A stretch of DNA of 64,000 nucleotides from Echinarachnius parma (lineage: Eukaryota > Echinodermata > Echinoidea > Clypeasteroida > Echinarachniidae): NCBI GenBank assembly GCA_037951105.1, contig JBAMJV010008885.1:1-64000 (forward strand), in the 5' to 3' direction. Within the stretch, counting starts at the first letter, position 1. Every line of letters begins with the position of its first letter. The notes under the pieces were generated by a model. The model saw only the letters and a program-made list of their open reading frames with translations. It was not told the origin of the DNA and made no database searches. This document shows, one piece after another, positions 31,001 to 45,448 of the stretch. A program made the position numbers and the translations under genes.

Positions 31001-34000
31001 TATATTAGAAGGGTTAAGAAGACATTTCAGCTTTGTTGCCACCTTGGCAACATTGGGCAACTTTTTTATAAGCAGTTAATTAGCTAATTTGCATATTTGT
31101 GAAATACGGTCAGGGGTCATTTTCTATCCAGGAATAGTACAATATTGATAAAAACAAGTATTCTAGGGTATTTTGGAGCAAGGATTCCATTTCCGGTGCT
31201 CGTTTGTAAGTGCCGTATGGGAAGCACCCTGAAATCCAAGATGACTGCTCCTAATTTGCATATTTATGAATATTATTGATTTTCAGTGGCTACAGCCCCT
31301 AATAAGCAATAATTCCGGATTATTATTTGTCAGTTATGTTCTAACTATGTATTTAAGATATCAAAGATTAGTTGCCATCATGGCAACCTTAGCAATGCAT
31401 AATTTTTGCATAATTAGGTATTTTACCTAATTTGCATATTCTTCCAAATCAAGTATATTGGGAACCCGGAAAGTAAAAATTACAGGTAATACCACTTTTC
31501 CAAGGTTTTGGGGGGCAACAGATCCATTTTTGATACTTATTTACTTGTATCAACATGGCAACTATCTCAAATCCAAGATGGCTGCTCCCCAAATTACACA
31601 TGTTATGATACACGACTATATTATTTCGGTTATATTAGATTGATATTATAATGTTTGGAGTTTTAATTATTGGAATGAGCAACTAGAATACTTGAATCAC
31701 AATGTAGTTGTTTGCTTACAGTAAAAAAAAAAATCATAATTTTATAAAATAAATGCCATTAAAGTGGCAAATAGCATTATTTACTTTAAAATAACAAAGG
31801 CGGCCATCTTGGATTCATGAGGGTTGCCAAGGTGATACGTCAAATTAAGTATCATGAATGGATTTGTTGCCCCCTAAAACCTTGGAAAAGTGGTATTGTG
31901 ATTTTAACTTTTCAGGTTCTCAATATACTCATTTTGGAAGAATATGCAAATTAGGCAAAATACCTAATTATGCTAATTGTATGCATTGCTAGATGTGGCT
32001 GAGGTGGCAACCAAGCTAAATTATCTTGATCACACATTTGACATTTAGAACATGATTGAGGAAAATAATAAGTAATTATGGCTTATTAGAGGCTGTAGCC
32101 ACTGAAAATTAATAATGTTCATAAATATGCAAATTAGGGGAAGCCATTTTGGATTTCAGGGTGTTGCCTATATGCCACTTACAAACGAGCACCGGAAATG
32201 GAATCCTTGCCCCAAAATACCCTAGAATACTTGTTTTTATCAATATTGTACTATTCCTGGATAGAAAATGACCCCTGACCGTATTTCACAAATATGCAAA
32301 TTAGCTAATTAACTTTATAATGCTTATAAAAAAAGTTGCCCAATGTTGCCAAGGCGGCAACAAAGCTGAAATTTCTTCTTAACCCTTCTAGAATATGAAT
32401 CAATAAAAAACACGTTGGACTAAAGAACGTGTCCAGGTCCTAGAAAAATCTACACGACTATATCGCGACTTCTGAACTATCGATGATCGCGCTTTGGTCT
32501 CCATTCAAGTCGCCCGCCGATTCCAAATAAACGGCAGATCTGACGCGCGCGTTTAGTGGTCGTACAGACTTACGCGTCAGATCGACCTGTCGTTTACTTG
32601 GAATCGGCAGGCGACTTGAATGGAGACCACCAAAGCGCGATCATCGATCGTTCAGAAGTCGCGATACGACACGGAAAGAAGTCAAGTAGGAGGATAAATC
32701 ACTGATTTTATGCGGAATGGATGGGAAAATCATAATTTTAATCCACCGTCAAGTTAGATCACATATTGGAGATTCCATCGGTGGTAAGTACCGTATCATA
32801 TGTATGCTTGCACACAAAAAGTGCATTTTCGGACCAGTATTAGCCGGCTCTAGAACGCTAGCGCTCCGCGCTAGCGTTCTCTAGAGTTAAGCAAAAGCCA
32901 AATCCTGTTCCATGCTTCCATCTTTAATACAAATACCACAGGAAATGTGAGAACTGCTAAAGTTCAAAGTAACTTTGTGGATTTTGACAATGTTAACTTT
33001 TTTAAAGTTTAGAATCCCACTAAAAACCTTAATAGAAAAAAGAACAAACAATAGGTCAAAGAGTGGTCAAGGGCATCGACCCTTTATCTATGATAAATGA
33101 AATGTGTGCATCACACGAACCATATATTGAATATCAATAAAGTTAGCAATAAAGGACTTGCTAAATTGAAAGGAACATCTTGTTTTATGCCTGGGGGGGG
33201 GGGGGGAGCACTCATGTATATAATGCAAGACGGGTTTGTGACGCTTACAAGACTCCCGTTTTCACACCCGATTGCCGCTCTCAAGATACCCGATTTTCAA
33301 AAATTGCCGCTCCATAGATCCCCGGAATGACTTGGATAGGTAGTTGAGTAGCACCAAGCCCATTATTCTTCTTCTAGACCACCATTTGAGGGTTTCCGGA
33401 GTCTTTGGTAGCTCCAAGTCCATGTATTATGTAGTTTTAATCTGTTCCTTAGACCCCTTGAACTCCCGTTTCAGGGTTTTTGTATAGCTCCAAAGACCCT
33501 ATATTTTGTGCTTGTAGTCAGCTCTTAAGACTCCCATTTCAGAGTTCCGTGAGGCACACCACCCCCGTCAAAAAAGCATTCGAGTGCCCCCCCCCCCCCC
33601 CCCCCGCAGGGTTTTATGTTTGTGTCGAGTTCCAAAATAATAGTGATATGTTATAATCAATTATGTCTAGCCGATGTGGTGTCCTCTATAGTTATTTGTC
33701 TGCAATCATTCACAGCTCCACACAATAAGGCATCATCAGGTATTCACTGATTAAAACCCTAAAAGTAGGATACTAAATAAACAGCGGAATTTCTAAGGTT
33801 ACCTGTTATTTATTACTGTACGTCCGTACATAACATGTCAGTGAGTAACATGTATGTCAGATGCCAGTAGAGGGCAGCATATACGAAATCAACGCATTGA
33901 TTTTCCAGGATGCTACAGTTGTCTCACACAATGTTTTTTTTTATAGAGGTGCAGATTGACATTAATTTTCAAACTCCTGATAAAGGATAATTTCACATAC

Positions 34001-37000
34001 CAAAAAAAAACACCACCATATTTCCAGGATAGTAGATGAATATGTACACTTTCAAGAAACATAAATATTCAAAAAATGGTATTTCCAGCCAAGTCAATAA
34101 TTACAGGTAATTATATCTTTAAAAAAGTAATGCTCCAACTTGTCGTTGAAGCGTGAGTTGTTTTGTGGTAAAGGTTGCCATATATATATATTGAACAAAA
34201 TTAATAAGAATAAGTTTAATTCAAACATATAGGGAAACTGACCAGAAATATATTGTGATTAAAAGAAGGCAAAGAAAATGGGATTCCAACGGGATCCCGT
34301 TGGAATCCCATTTTCTTTGCCTTCTTTTAATCAAGAATAAGTTTTGTACATGTATGTTGTATAAAATGTTTGCATCCACATATAAGTGAACATATTCAAA
34401 TCCTTTATATTATTAGCTTTTTTCATTTTTACTTGTTTAGACCACTAGATGATGTATTACATCGGTATGAGGATGAGGAAGGAGTCAGATGGTTCCATTT
34501 AATTGGCGACAACATGAAAGAACGTTTAGCTCAAGCAGAAAGATATCTTGCTCTTGTAAGTTTGTTTCGAACCCCTAATTAGCCATTTTTATTATGGTTT
34601 TATTAATGGATTATGCGAATTATTTTAGTTAAAATTAAAGAGGTAGTACAGTTTTGGTAAGGCTGAGCTTTACTAACCAAAACCTGCACAATAACATTAC
34701 AAACTAATGGTTATAACTCTACCATGCTCGAAAGGTATAGAAAATTACAAACGACTAAGTAAAAAGCCTGTTATCATTTTTTTTTTAAGAGCCATTAAAA
34801 CACAAGAGGGCGCTTTCTAAAAAACAAAATTGCATGTGATGTTTTGTTGAAATAATCATTAAATAGAAAGATCATCAACTATTTTAAAACCTCTTTTGAT
34901 TTTTTTTGAAAAAGTGCAAGCATTTTTTTTTTTAACATCAGTTTCAGTTTCAGTTTAGTTTATTTCATTTCCAAACAAAATTTAAATACATAGCATTGTA
35001 CAAAAAATACAAGGTTTACATGTGTGAAATAAATTGAAATAGCTGTACAATGAAAACTACAATCATATAATTATGGTAAATAATATATTTGGAAATGGAG
35101 GGATCCACTAAAAAGCAATGCTTGTAGATTGTGGACCCCTCGGGTAATAATAAAGCAATTAAATCATAATTCATAATAAAATCAAATTATACTTTAAAAC
35201 GTATTTTGTTTGTAATTAACAATAAATTGTACATTTGAGTTGAAAATTGCTTCCAGTAAAGATTACTAAAAACAAATACAGATGTGGGCCGACAGAGACT
35301 TCGACGAGCAGAACAAAACAATACGACACAACACAACACAACGTGCATAGCACAAGATAGCACAGGATGCCAAATACATAAGATAAAGAGTGAATGAAAA
35401 GATGTGAAAGTAACATGTATAGAGGTAACATGAAGAGAAAGGATGGTTGGATATGGATAGACAGAACTGTTCACGCATACGAGTATAAGTGATATAATAG
35501 CGCTCAATACAAAAAAAAATCAAAGAATATGGAAGGCAAGTTTTTAGTGAACAATAACACAAGCATATAAATGATGACCTTTTATTGACTAACTAGGAGT
35601 TTTATAAGATTGTAATAATAATAATTTAATCCTTTTCTTAAACAAATTAAATGAAGTTGCATTTTTAATATAATCACTGAGAGTATTCCAAAATTTGGGA
35701 CCAGTATAAATAAATGTATTTTGAGCTAACAACGTTCTTAATAAGGGCAAATGGAATTCTCCCGAATGTCGTGTTGGGTACTTATGAACTAATTGATTTT
35801 TTAAAAACATTTCATCAAAAATTGCGGGTAAAGTATTGTTATTATAATTATACATAAACTGACCGAGTTGAAATAAATATAAGTCCTTAATTTTTAATAT
35901 ATTATTATCTAAAAATAGCGAGTCTGTGTGAGAGCGTGGGGCCATATTAAAAATAATACGCAGTGCTTTCTTTTGCAATAATAACAATTTATCTAATAAC
36001 GTAACGTGGGTGTTACCCCAAGTCAAAATACCATAATTTAAGTATGGTAATATCAAAGATGAATACAACATAAGTAAGGATGCTAAGGGGAGGTGAAATT
36101 TTAATCTATTAATAATACCAATATTGCGAGAAATAACTTTACAAATATTATTTATATGAAATTTCCATGAAAGTTGATTATCTACAGTAACCCCTAAAAA
36201 TTTAATGTTAGAAACATTTTCCAATACAAAATCTTCAAAAGCAATATCTATGGGTAAGGAATGTATAGACTTACTAAAAAGCATATATTTAGTTTTCTGC
36301 AAATTTAATGATAATTTATTCGCTCTAATCCACTTTAATACCTTAACTAATTCAACATTGATTGTTTCTGCAAGAGTGTGTGGATTATCGTGAGAAAAAA
36401 ATAAGTTAGTGTCATCGGCAAAAAGAACAAACGATAAAACATCAGATGACCTACTAAAATCATTAATATATAAAATAAATAAGAGAGGGCCTAAGATGCT
36501 TCCTTGTGGGACGCCACAAGATATATTACGTAACTCTGAACTATGATTATTTACAAATACATATTGCTGTCTATTTGAAAGGTAATTCCTGAACCACTCC
36601 AAGGCCTTACCACGCACACCGTAATGGGAAAGTTTATAAAGTAAAATATCATGGTTAACTGTGTCGAAGGCCTTGGAGAAATCTAGAAAAATACCCACCA
36701 TGTGGGAAGATTTGTCAATAGCATGTGCTACTTTCTCAATAAAAGATAATAAAGCATGGGTAGTACTATACTTTTCTCTAAAACCAAACTGAAAGTTCGA
36801 AAGAATATTTTCATTTTTTAAAAAGGAAACTAATCGAATGCATATAACTTTTTCTAGTATCTTAGAAATAGAAGGTAATAAAGAAATTGGACGATAATTT
36901 GTAATGTCTAACTTATCACCCTTTTTGAATAAGGGAATAACTTTAGCTATTTTCATTGTGTCAGGGACTTCACCATTTAACAAGGACAAATTAAAAATAT

Positions 37001-40000
37001 GAACTAATGGATCTACTATGTAAGGAATAATGCCTTTTAAAATACAATTATTTATACCATCGCAACCAGAACTTTTCTTATCATTTAAATTAGAAACAAT
37101 ATCTAATATCTCAAATTTATGTATAGGAGTAAAAAATATTGAATTTGGATTTGCGGGGCCTAAAAAATCAACAAAGTGTTTATCAGTCGGCGGAATATCT
37201 CTAGCTAAATTGTCCCCAACAGAAGAAAAGTATTTATTAAAAATATTAGGTATAACATTAGGATCTTCAACAATCTCATTATCAACATTAATTTTAGTTA
37301 TGTCACATTTATTTTTTACTATATTCATTGCTTGTTTAATAATTTTCCACGTATTTTGCATATCATGCTTATATAATTCTAAGCGATCCACAAAATATTT
37401 TCTCTTTTCCAAACGAATTATTTTAGTCAGAGTATTTTTATACGATGTATATTTTATTTTAGATTGTTCAGTTCCAACTGACTTATATTTATAATAAAGG
37501 TTATTCTTTCTATTTATCGATCGCAATACAGACTTGGAAATCCAAGGTAGTCTAGGATTTTTTTTATAATTAGTACCCTTATCTCTTTGGATTGGCATAC
37601 AAATATCTAATTGACCATTTAAAATTTCACAAAACATATCATATGAACAATTTACTTCATCAATATCATAAACACAAGACCAATCTATATTTTCAAGGCT
37701 AGCACCAAGTCGTGCTATATTCTCACAATTAACTTTACGTCTTAATGGACGAGGACCACTTTTGACAGATTGTGATAAAGTATAATACGTCATAATAGGA
37801 TAATGATCTGTCATATCAGAAAGGACAATGTAAGATTCAGGATGAGGTATAACAGTAGAAAAAATATTATCAATTAAAGTAGAAGAGGGGCTTACAACAC
37901 GAGTTGGCTTAGAAATGAGAGGTAAAAAGGAAGCACTTAATAGGATCTCAAGAAAATCCTGGGACACATTATTATGATCATGATCTCGTTTCAATAAATT
38001 AATATTAAAGTCTCCCATTATAAAGGAGTCCTTATTATTAAATATTTGACAGCGCAATAAATCCGATGAGTGCGTTAAAAAATCTTTCACATTAGAATTT
38101 GGTGGTCTATATATAACGCCAATTAATATATTTTTACTATTAGGAATAATTATTTCAATAAAAAGAGATTCTATAAAATCATTACTAAGCGAAATTTCAT
38201 CTCGAACAATATAATTATATTTTGTATGAACATATAAGGCCACACCACCACCAATTCTATTTTGCCTATTTTTTACCACAAAATCATAATCAGAAAGAGA
38301 ATATGGTTGATTTAAATCTTGATTTACCCAAGTTTCTGTAAGACCAATTACAGAAAAGGGATTTTCAGTAGGGTTATCCAAAAATAATTTTAAATCATCA
38401 AAGTGCTTATTCAAACTTCTTATATTCACATGTAGTAAAGAAAACGTATCATTTTCAAAATCCTTAACAATATCATGAAATTGATGATTAGTTATATATT
38501 TAGTAAAATTATAGCTTGCAGGATCATCAAAATTAAAATCAAGTTCTAATTCTTCCGCAGAGGAATTAATATGATTCACAACACTTTCATCAAAATTTGT
38601 CAATGAATCATAATTTACTTCATTCACAGTTGACGAGGATCTAAATAAATCAAAAAGGTCATCATCATTGAGTGTATTAAAGGCCATTTGGTCATTCAAA
38701 GTCGACATAATATGCTAAAGAGCAGGATCTGAAAGTATAAAAGCGAAAGAGTAATACAGATAAGGTAAGTATTGGCGTCATTAAAATGAAGTGAAAGCAA
38801 TGCAAATGAAACAGTATATAGTAAATCGTATGAGCGTATGATAAGAACACATATGACATCAAGATACAAACAGGAGAGAAGATGAAACAAAACACGAACA
38901 AAACTGGACAAGAACACATCAGAAGTCTCTGTAAGTAGGGCAAATAAACGATTATACACTGATTGACAGTGACTATAAAGTAACATATTACACAAATACA
39001 TGTGTCAAGACTAAATAGCGAGATGCCTTGTAAAAAAACAGTTATTAATGGGAATAATACCTTCTTTTTAAAGAATACAACAATATAAATCAATGGTTGC
39101 ACATTTGATTACCGATCATAAAAGTAAGATCCAAACAAACACACAAAAAGTAAAGGATTGAATATAAAATTGCATACTAATACTTTACAGAAGAACAAAG
39201 TGCAATAATGTAAAGTGTTCAATGACATACAATCAAGTATATAACAAATAAATATAAATATGCAAGCATCAATATAGTATTTGTGTAGATCGATAGTATG
39301 TAAAACATATAACAAATGATTAATGATTAATCCACTTTGCAATTTCAAACACACAATTTTACCAGAAAATTCAAAGCAGAGCACTGGTATGACCCGACCT
39401 GGATCCAACACTATAGCGGTTTTAGGAATGGAGAAGAAAAGGGGTAATGTGTGGAGGGGGAGAAAAGATTACCGTAGTGTGACCAAAGGGTCATGGCGCC
39501 AGGTCGGTCCATGTCAGAAAATGCGAGCAGTAAATCGGATTGACTATTCATAAGTTAACTATGAATGTTATGTACTTAAAAAGGTCTTTGTGTATAATAT
39601 ACTGATGTTTACGAAAATACAATCAACATTAATAAAAAGTGAACAATAGTGGTATATAAAGTAACGGCTTAATTCGAGAGTTAAGAGCGAGAGTTGTGTA
39701 ATCAGGTCAGTACATGAGGCAAGCCGGGTAGTATTTACATTCCACGCAACTAGGGTAGGGCTTACAGGTAGAGCATTAAGGTCTAACAATTGAGTGTCAG
39801 TGAGGCTTTCTAAAGTAAATAGAAAAGGAGCATGTAAGAAAAGGAGATTAAGGTCTAACACTTGAGTGTCAGTGAAGCTTTCTAAAGTAAATAGAAAAGG
39901 AGCATGTAAGAAAAGAATGCGGTAACAAGAATCTGCTCAAGGATAAAGAATAATGTACAATTATATATCAAGTTGTCATCCAAAGCTATAACGTAGCAAA

Positions 40001-43000
40001 CGTAGAAGTGTAAACACATAATATGGTATGACAACATTATATATTTAAATTATACAGAAAGATAAAATACTTATGCAATAATGTAAATAATGTAAAGTGT
40101 TCCACGACATACAATCTAGTATATACAAATTATATATAAATATGCAAGCATCTTAACAATATAATAGTTGTGTAAATCGCTGGTGTGTAAAACAAACGTA
40201 TTACAAATTATTAATCCACTTTGCAGCTTCAAAAACACACTTTTTCCAGCAAATTCCAGGCGGAATACTGGTATGACCCGACCTGGATCCAACAATATAG
40301 CGGTTTTAGGAATGAAGAACAAAAGGGGTAATGTGTGGAGGGGGAGAAAAGATTACTGTAGTATGACCAATGTATTGTATAAAGGGTCATGGCCGGGTTG
40401 CATTTACATTCCACGCAACTAGGGTAGGGCTTACGGTCTAACAATTGGATGTCAGAGAAGCTATCTAAAATACATTTTTTTTTTAAAGGAGCATGTGAAA
40501 AAGAATGCGATAGGCATACATTACAGGAAGATTTTAAAGAAAAAAAAAGTTCAGGGTTTAACAGAAAATGTAATGCAGGCTATAGCGATCAGGCGATGAG
40601 GGTTTCAATGAATTCTAAAAAAAAAAAAAAAAAAAAAACGGTTAGGGTGAGATTTAATAATATAAGCAGTGACTATTTCTTATTTGAGGGCCAGAATACA
40701 AATATCACCAGGCCAATGGCTTTTTTTAGATAATGTTAGAATGTCGATTTATAAACAAGAATAGTAAATAAAGTGGTGCACATGCCGAGTGAGCTAAATG
40801 ACGTCAAGTGGCTGACCTGCATTATAAGGTAAACAAAAAAATATAACAATTCCTTCAAACAATCGACATGAATACAATGTATGCAGGCAGTGTGCGTATA
40901 TTACGTAACTTACGCACGTGTACGCATCAACAATTTGACTCCTTTTCATCAAAACAAATACTACTTTCTGTAGGGCAAGTTGATTTAAATTCATCACAAA
41001 GTATATCAAAAGAAAATATGGCATTTACATATTGCAAATTTCAATTAATGAAATCTACAACAAATCAGAAAAAAAAGAAAGAAAAACAAATTTGCTCAAA
41101 GACAATTTTATATATATCAGGTTATCATAAAAAGTTATAACAACGTTGAAGTGTAAACACCAGCCAAAGAGAGCGCTAGGAAGACACACCCCCATTCACT
41201 CCTGGACACTACCACTGAACATGTCATACCATAGGTATGACATGCTCAATGGCAACACCCAAAAATGAACAAAAATGCGTCCTCCCAACGCAAATACGAA
41301 AATATGGCATTAACATATTCCAAATTTCAATTAATGAAATCTACAACAAAGCAGAAAAAAGGAAAAGAAAACAAAAATTGTTCAAAGACAATTTTATATA
41401 TATCAGGCTGTCATACAAAGTTATAACAACGTTAAATGCAAACGTTGAAGTGTAAACACTAGCCAAAGAGAGCGCTAGGAAGACACACCCCCATTCACTC
41501 CTGGACACTACCACTGAACATGTCATACCATAGGTATGACATGCTCAATGGCAACACCCAAAAATGAACAAAAATGCGTCCTCCCAACGCAAATACGAAA
41601 ATATGGCATTTACATATTCCAAATTTCAATTTATGAAATCTACAACAAAGCAGAAAAAAGAAAAAAGAATCTGCTCAAAGACAATTTTATATATATCAGG
41701 CTGTCAAACAAAGTTATAACAACGTTGAAGTGTAAACACCAGCCAAAGAGAGCGCTAGGAAGACACACCCCCATTCACTCCTGGACACTACCACTGAACA
41801 TGTCATACCATAGGTATGACATGCTCAATGGCAACACCCAAAAATGAACAAAAATGCGTCCTCCCAACGCAAATACAAAAATATGGCATTTACATATTCC
41901 AAATTTCAATTTATGAAATCTTCAACAAAGCAGAAAAAGGAAAAAAGAATCTGCTCAAAGACAATTTTATATATATCAGGCTGTCATACAAAGTTATAAC
42001 AACGTTGAAGTGTGAACACCCGCCAAAGAGAGCGCTAGGAAGACACACCCCCATTCACTCCTGGACACTACCACTGAACATGTCATACCATAGGTATGGC
42101 ATGCTCAATGGCAACACCCAAACATGAACAAAAATGCGTCCTCCCAACGCATGTAAACACAGAATAAGGTATGATAACATTATATATTTTAATTATAATT
42201 CCAGGTCTGGCAAAAAAAGTTCCAGATAGTTTGAGTCAGTGTTTAAAAGTCAAAACTTTGTTCTGGAGTATAGCTGACTTGAAATAGTTATTTAAAATGT
42301 GAGAAGATTTAGAAAGTATATAAGTTACTCATCCCAGGTTTTCCATGGTTCTTGGGCTCCATTTTGCACTGGTTTCCCGAGTATTGTGTAGATATACTCT
42401 TGTTCCCGTTAATTCTGATTCTGGTGGATACTTTTTTTTCTTGTCGTAGCTTGTAAGCGAGCGAGGCAATACGGCCGCGCTCACGCTTCATAATGGCTGG
42501 CAAATCCTGAACGAACAGACACACGTGTGAACTTGCTGCGACCGAGGGGCTGTGACTGAAGACCAGCGGCCTGCTGGTCCCAGATTTATTCCGATCGGAT
42601 ATGTATTGATATTTCAGCCATTTCTGAACCGATTTGATCAAATAAAGTTTATTCTTTCATTAAAATTGTATGCTCTTTCAAATTTTACACTCAGTTTTTC
42701 ATTACACAAAAAAATTATTTTCGTGCAGCGTCCTCTATTCCAAAACTGAACTACCCCTTTAAAGGGAGCGTTGAGTATTAGCATTTTCCGAAAGTGCCCC
42801 CCAAAAATTAATTGTAACTGATTTGGTTGATTTCAATTCCATGTGAAAGATCATTAAAACATGGGAAATAATAATAATTCCTATTCAAATGCTCTCATTG
42901 TTGTGAAATTTGCTTTCAAAATATTATATAAAAGTGATTGTCACCGGCAAATCAGATTTAGAGAACGCTAGCGCGAAGCCGCTAGCGTTCTAGGTCCTCC

Positions 43001-45414
43001 TAATACGGGACTGAAAATGAATATTGTTTGTGCCGCACGCTAATTGTGCTTACCGCGCATACAATGTGTATACAATGGTAAGTACCGTATCATATAAGCA
43101 CAATATTAGCGTGCACAAACAATATTCATTTTTCAGTCCCGTATTAGGAGGACCTAGAACGCTAGCGCTTCGCGCTAGCGTTCTCTAGAGTTAATTTGAC
43201 TCTTGAGTTGTAACGGTTCTTTTTTTAATGATAACAGGGGTTTTACTTTGTCGTGTTGTAATTGTGTATACTTTTCGAGCATGGTGGAGTTTAACTATTA
43301 GTTTTGTACCGTAATGGTGCATGTTTTGGTTACTAAAGTTAAGTTTGACCAATACTCAACTATCCCTTTAAGTTAGAAGTTTAGGGGCACTGTTATTCAT
43401 GTTTTCGTACAAGTTATACTTTTCAAGTTAGTATGCTCATTGTGAAGATCAGTTAATGGGTTGCACTCCGTTATGAGGGTTTATTGTTCTGTAACCACTT
43501 TTTGGAGTATGAGAACAATTAAAATAAAATTTTAAAAAAACATTAATTAATGATCCTCCAAGCAGTTCATTTTGGGAGCATAGAACAGTGCTGTATTCCG
43601 ACCGCCGCTACAAGGTGTAAAAACACAACAACTTCATTAATGTGGCAGCCAGAAAGAACGCACATGGGGACGAGAAACTACTTGTTTCTCTTTTGTTGGC
43701 GGGGGGCCTTAATGGTATTAGTAATTTTGGGTATATTTATTAGTAAACTAATGCTATTCTTTTCTTTTTTTCAATCGGATACGAAACAGGTAAACAATTT
43801 GAAGTGCCCTCTTCTGGTGTTTGCCCATGGAGATGATCAATATATTTCCACCGAGATTTCAACACTGTATGTAAGTTGATGATTCTTCCAATTTACAAAT
43901 CTCAATCCTGAAATCTAAATACATGTACCTAGTTTGAGTCCATATGTCGTACTATGGTCAACGGTCCATAATTGTGGTCCTACGCTGAAATATTTTGAAG
44001 TTTATTGTTGTAACTTTGGATAGCCCAATGCAGTTTAGAGGTCATCTGAGGTCAACTTCTTACAAGCTATTTTATTATGCCTCTGCGACGAAGTGGCCAG
44101 AGGCACTGGCCCGGATTCACAAAGCAGGTTTGTAGGAGGTTTGTACAAACCATGGTTTATCCGGGTGCGCTTCGTTATTCCGAAGGTTCGTTATTCTGAA
44201 GGTTCTTTATATTCCGAAGGTTCGTTATTCCGAACACGCACATTTCGTATACCTGAGGGTTCGTTTATCCTAAAATGAAATAGGGTTCGTTAATCCGAAC
44301 ATTTGTTGCATTATTCCGAAGGTTCGTTATTCCGAGGGTTCGTTATTCCGAGGGTTCGTTATTCCGAAGGTTCGCTATTCCTAAAATGAAATCAGGTTCA
44401 TTATTCCGAAGGTTCATTAGTCCGAAAATAAAATCGGGTTCGTTATTCCGAAGGTTCGTTATTCCAAAGGTCCGTTATTCCGAGGGTTCGTTATTCCGAA
44501 GGTTCGCTATTCCTAAAATGAAATCGGGTTTGTTAATCCGAAAATGAATTTGGGTTTGTTATAATGCTATTATTTCATATAAAGAGAGAAAATAAACTTA
44601 AATGTTTGATTGGTCTGGCCAAGGGAGGGAAAGGGGGAGGGGTATGCTTAACCCTAATCCCACTGGGGGGGGGGGGGGGGGCCTTTTTGCCCCCCCCCCC
44701 TGTCATTTTTTCGATGTGCATCTAGACCGTTTGGAATTTCACGTTCAAACTTCATGACTATTTTCTCTCAAGTCTCCCGCATGTTTTGATATATAATTCA
44801 CCCCGGTCGGACCTGTAGAACTGATTTTAGAGGTCGATAATTGCTCGTCCGTCACAAAAAAAATGTAATTTTTGTACAGGTTTCTATGTAATTCCTATAT
44901 CCGATGCCATGCAAACTCCAAATCTGTTATAATTGTTACTTTGAATTATAATTTGTATTATTTCTTTGTTATTAGTTGAATTCATACACTTCAGAGATAA
45001 ATTCTTCTTTAAAAAAAAACAACAACAACAACAAAAATACAATAAAATACATAAGAATGAAAACAATGTGGATAAATCCGGGAATACTAATTTGCATATT
45101 TATGCAAATTAGTGATATATTTTATCACCATACAAAACATGGATATGATGAATAACATCATTTGAAAGTATTTTTACAGAAAACTTGAAGAAATCCTGTA
45201 ATTTCTTTTGATTTTAGATGAAAATCCCAATTTTTTCCCAAATTCGTCAAAAATTTGCATATTCAAAATTTTAATTAATTATTTTAAAAAAAAATAATGG
45301 TCCAATTTGTTTTTTTTTAATATTCTTATTCTACGTGACTTGTTTTAGGTGTGTGCCAATTTTCAAGTCGATCGGTCCATTCGTTGCCGAGATTTGAGGG
45401 GGGGGCCAAAACAG

Positions 45415-45448
<34 letters not shown>

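Larger units (their letters stand above)
34937..42591 (-). mobile_element. Full-length-like LINE, 7.65 kb, inserted in a MITE
   Basis: Boundaries come from the host MITE, whose left half ends at about 34936 and right half resumes at about 42592. The 3' end (left, minus strand) carries ACTGAAACTGAAACTGAT repeats and a short A run. The coding region is 35589-38708. The leader of about 3.9 kb (38709-42591) contains no long frame but two levels of internal repetition. Some 45 bases of the MITE are missing at the junction, so the insertion removed target DNA or later decayed there. No target duplication is clear. Confidence 0.75.

Noticed and set aside
35187-35562. Hydrophobic minus-strand frames after the LINE ORF
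   Set aside because: They lie in the 3' untranslated part of the LINE, overlap in several frames and resemble no protein.
41236-42127. Repeated 70-100-codon frames starting MTCSMATPKNEQ
   Set aside because: They recur because the leader repeat recurs; they include palindromic and A-rich stretches and vary by frameshifts.
41015-42150. CRISPR-like regular array
   Set aside because: Units are about 285 bp and repeat wholly, with no short repeat/unique spacer pattern, in an animal genome.
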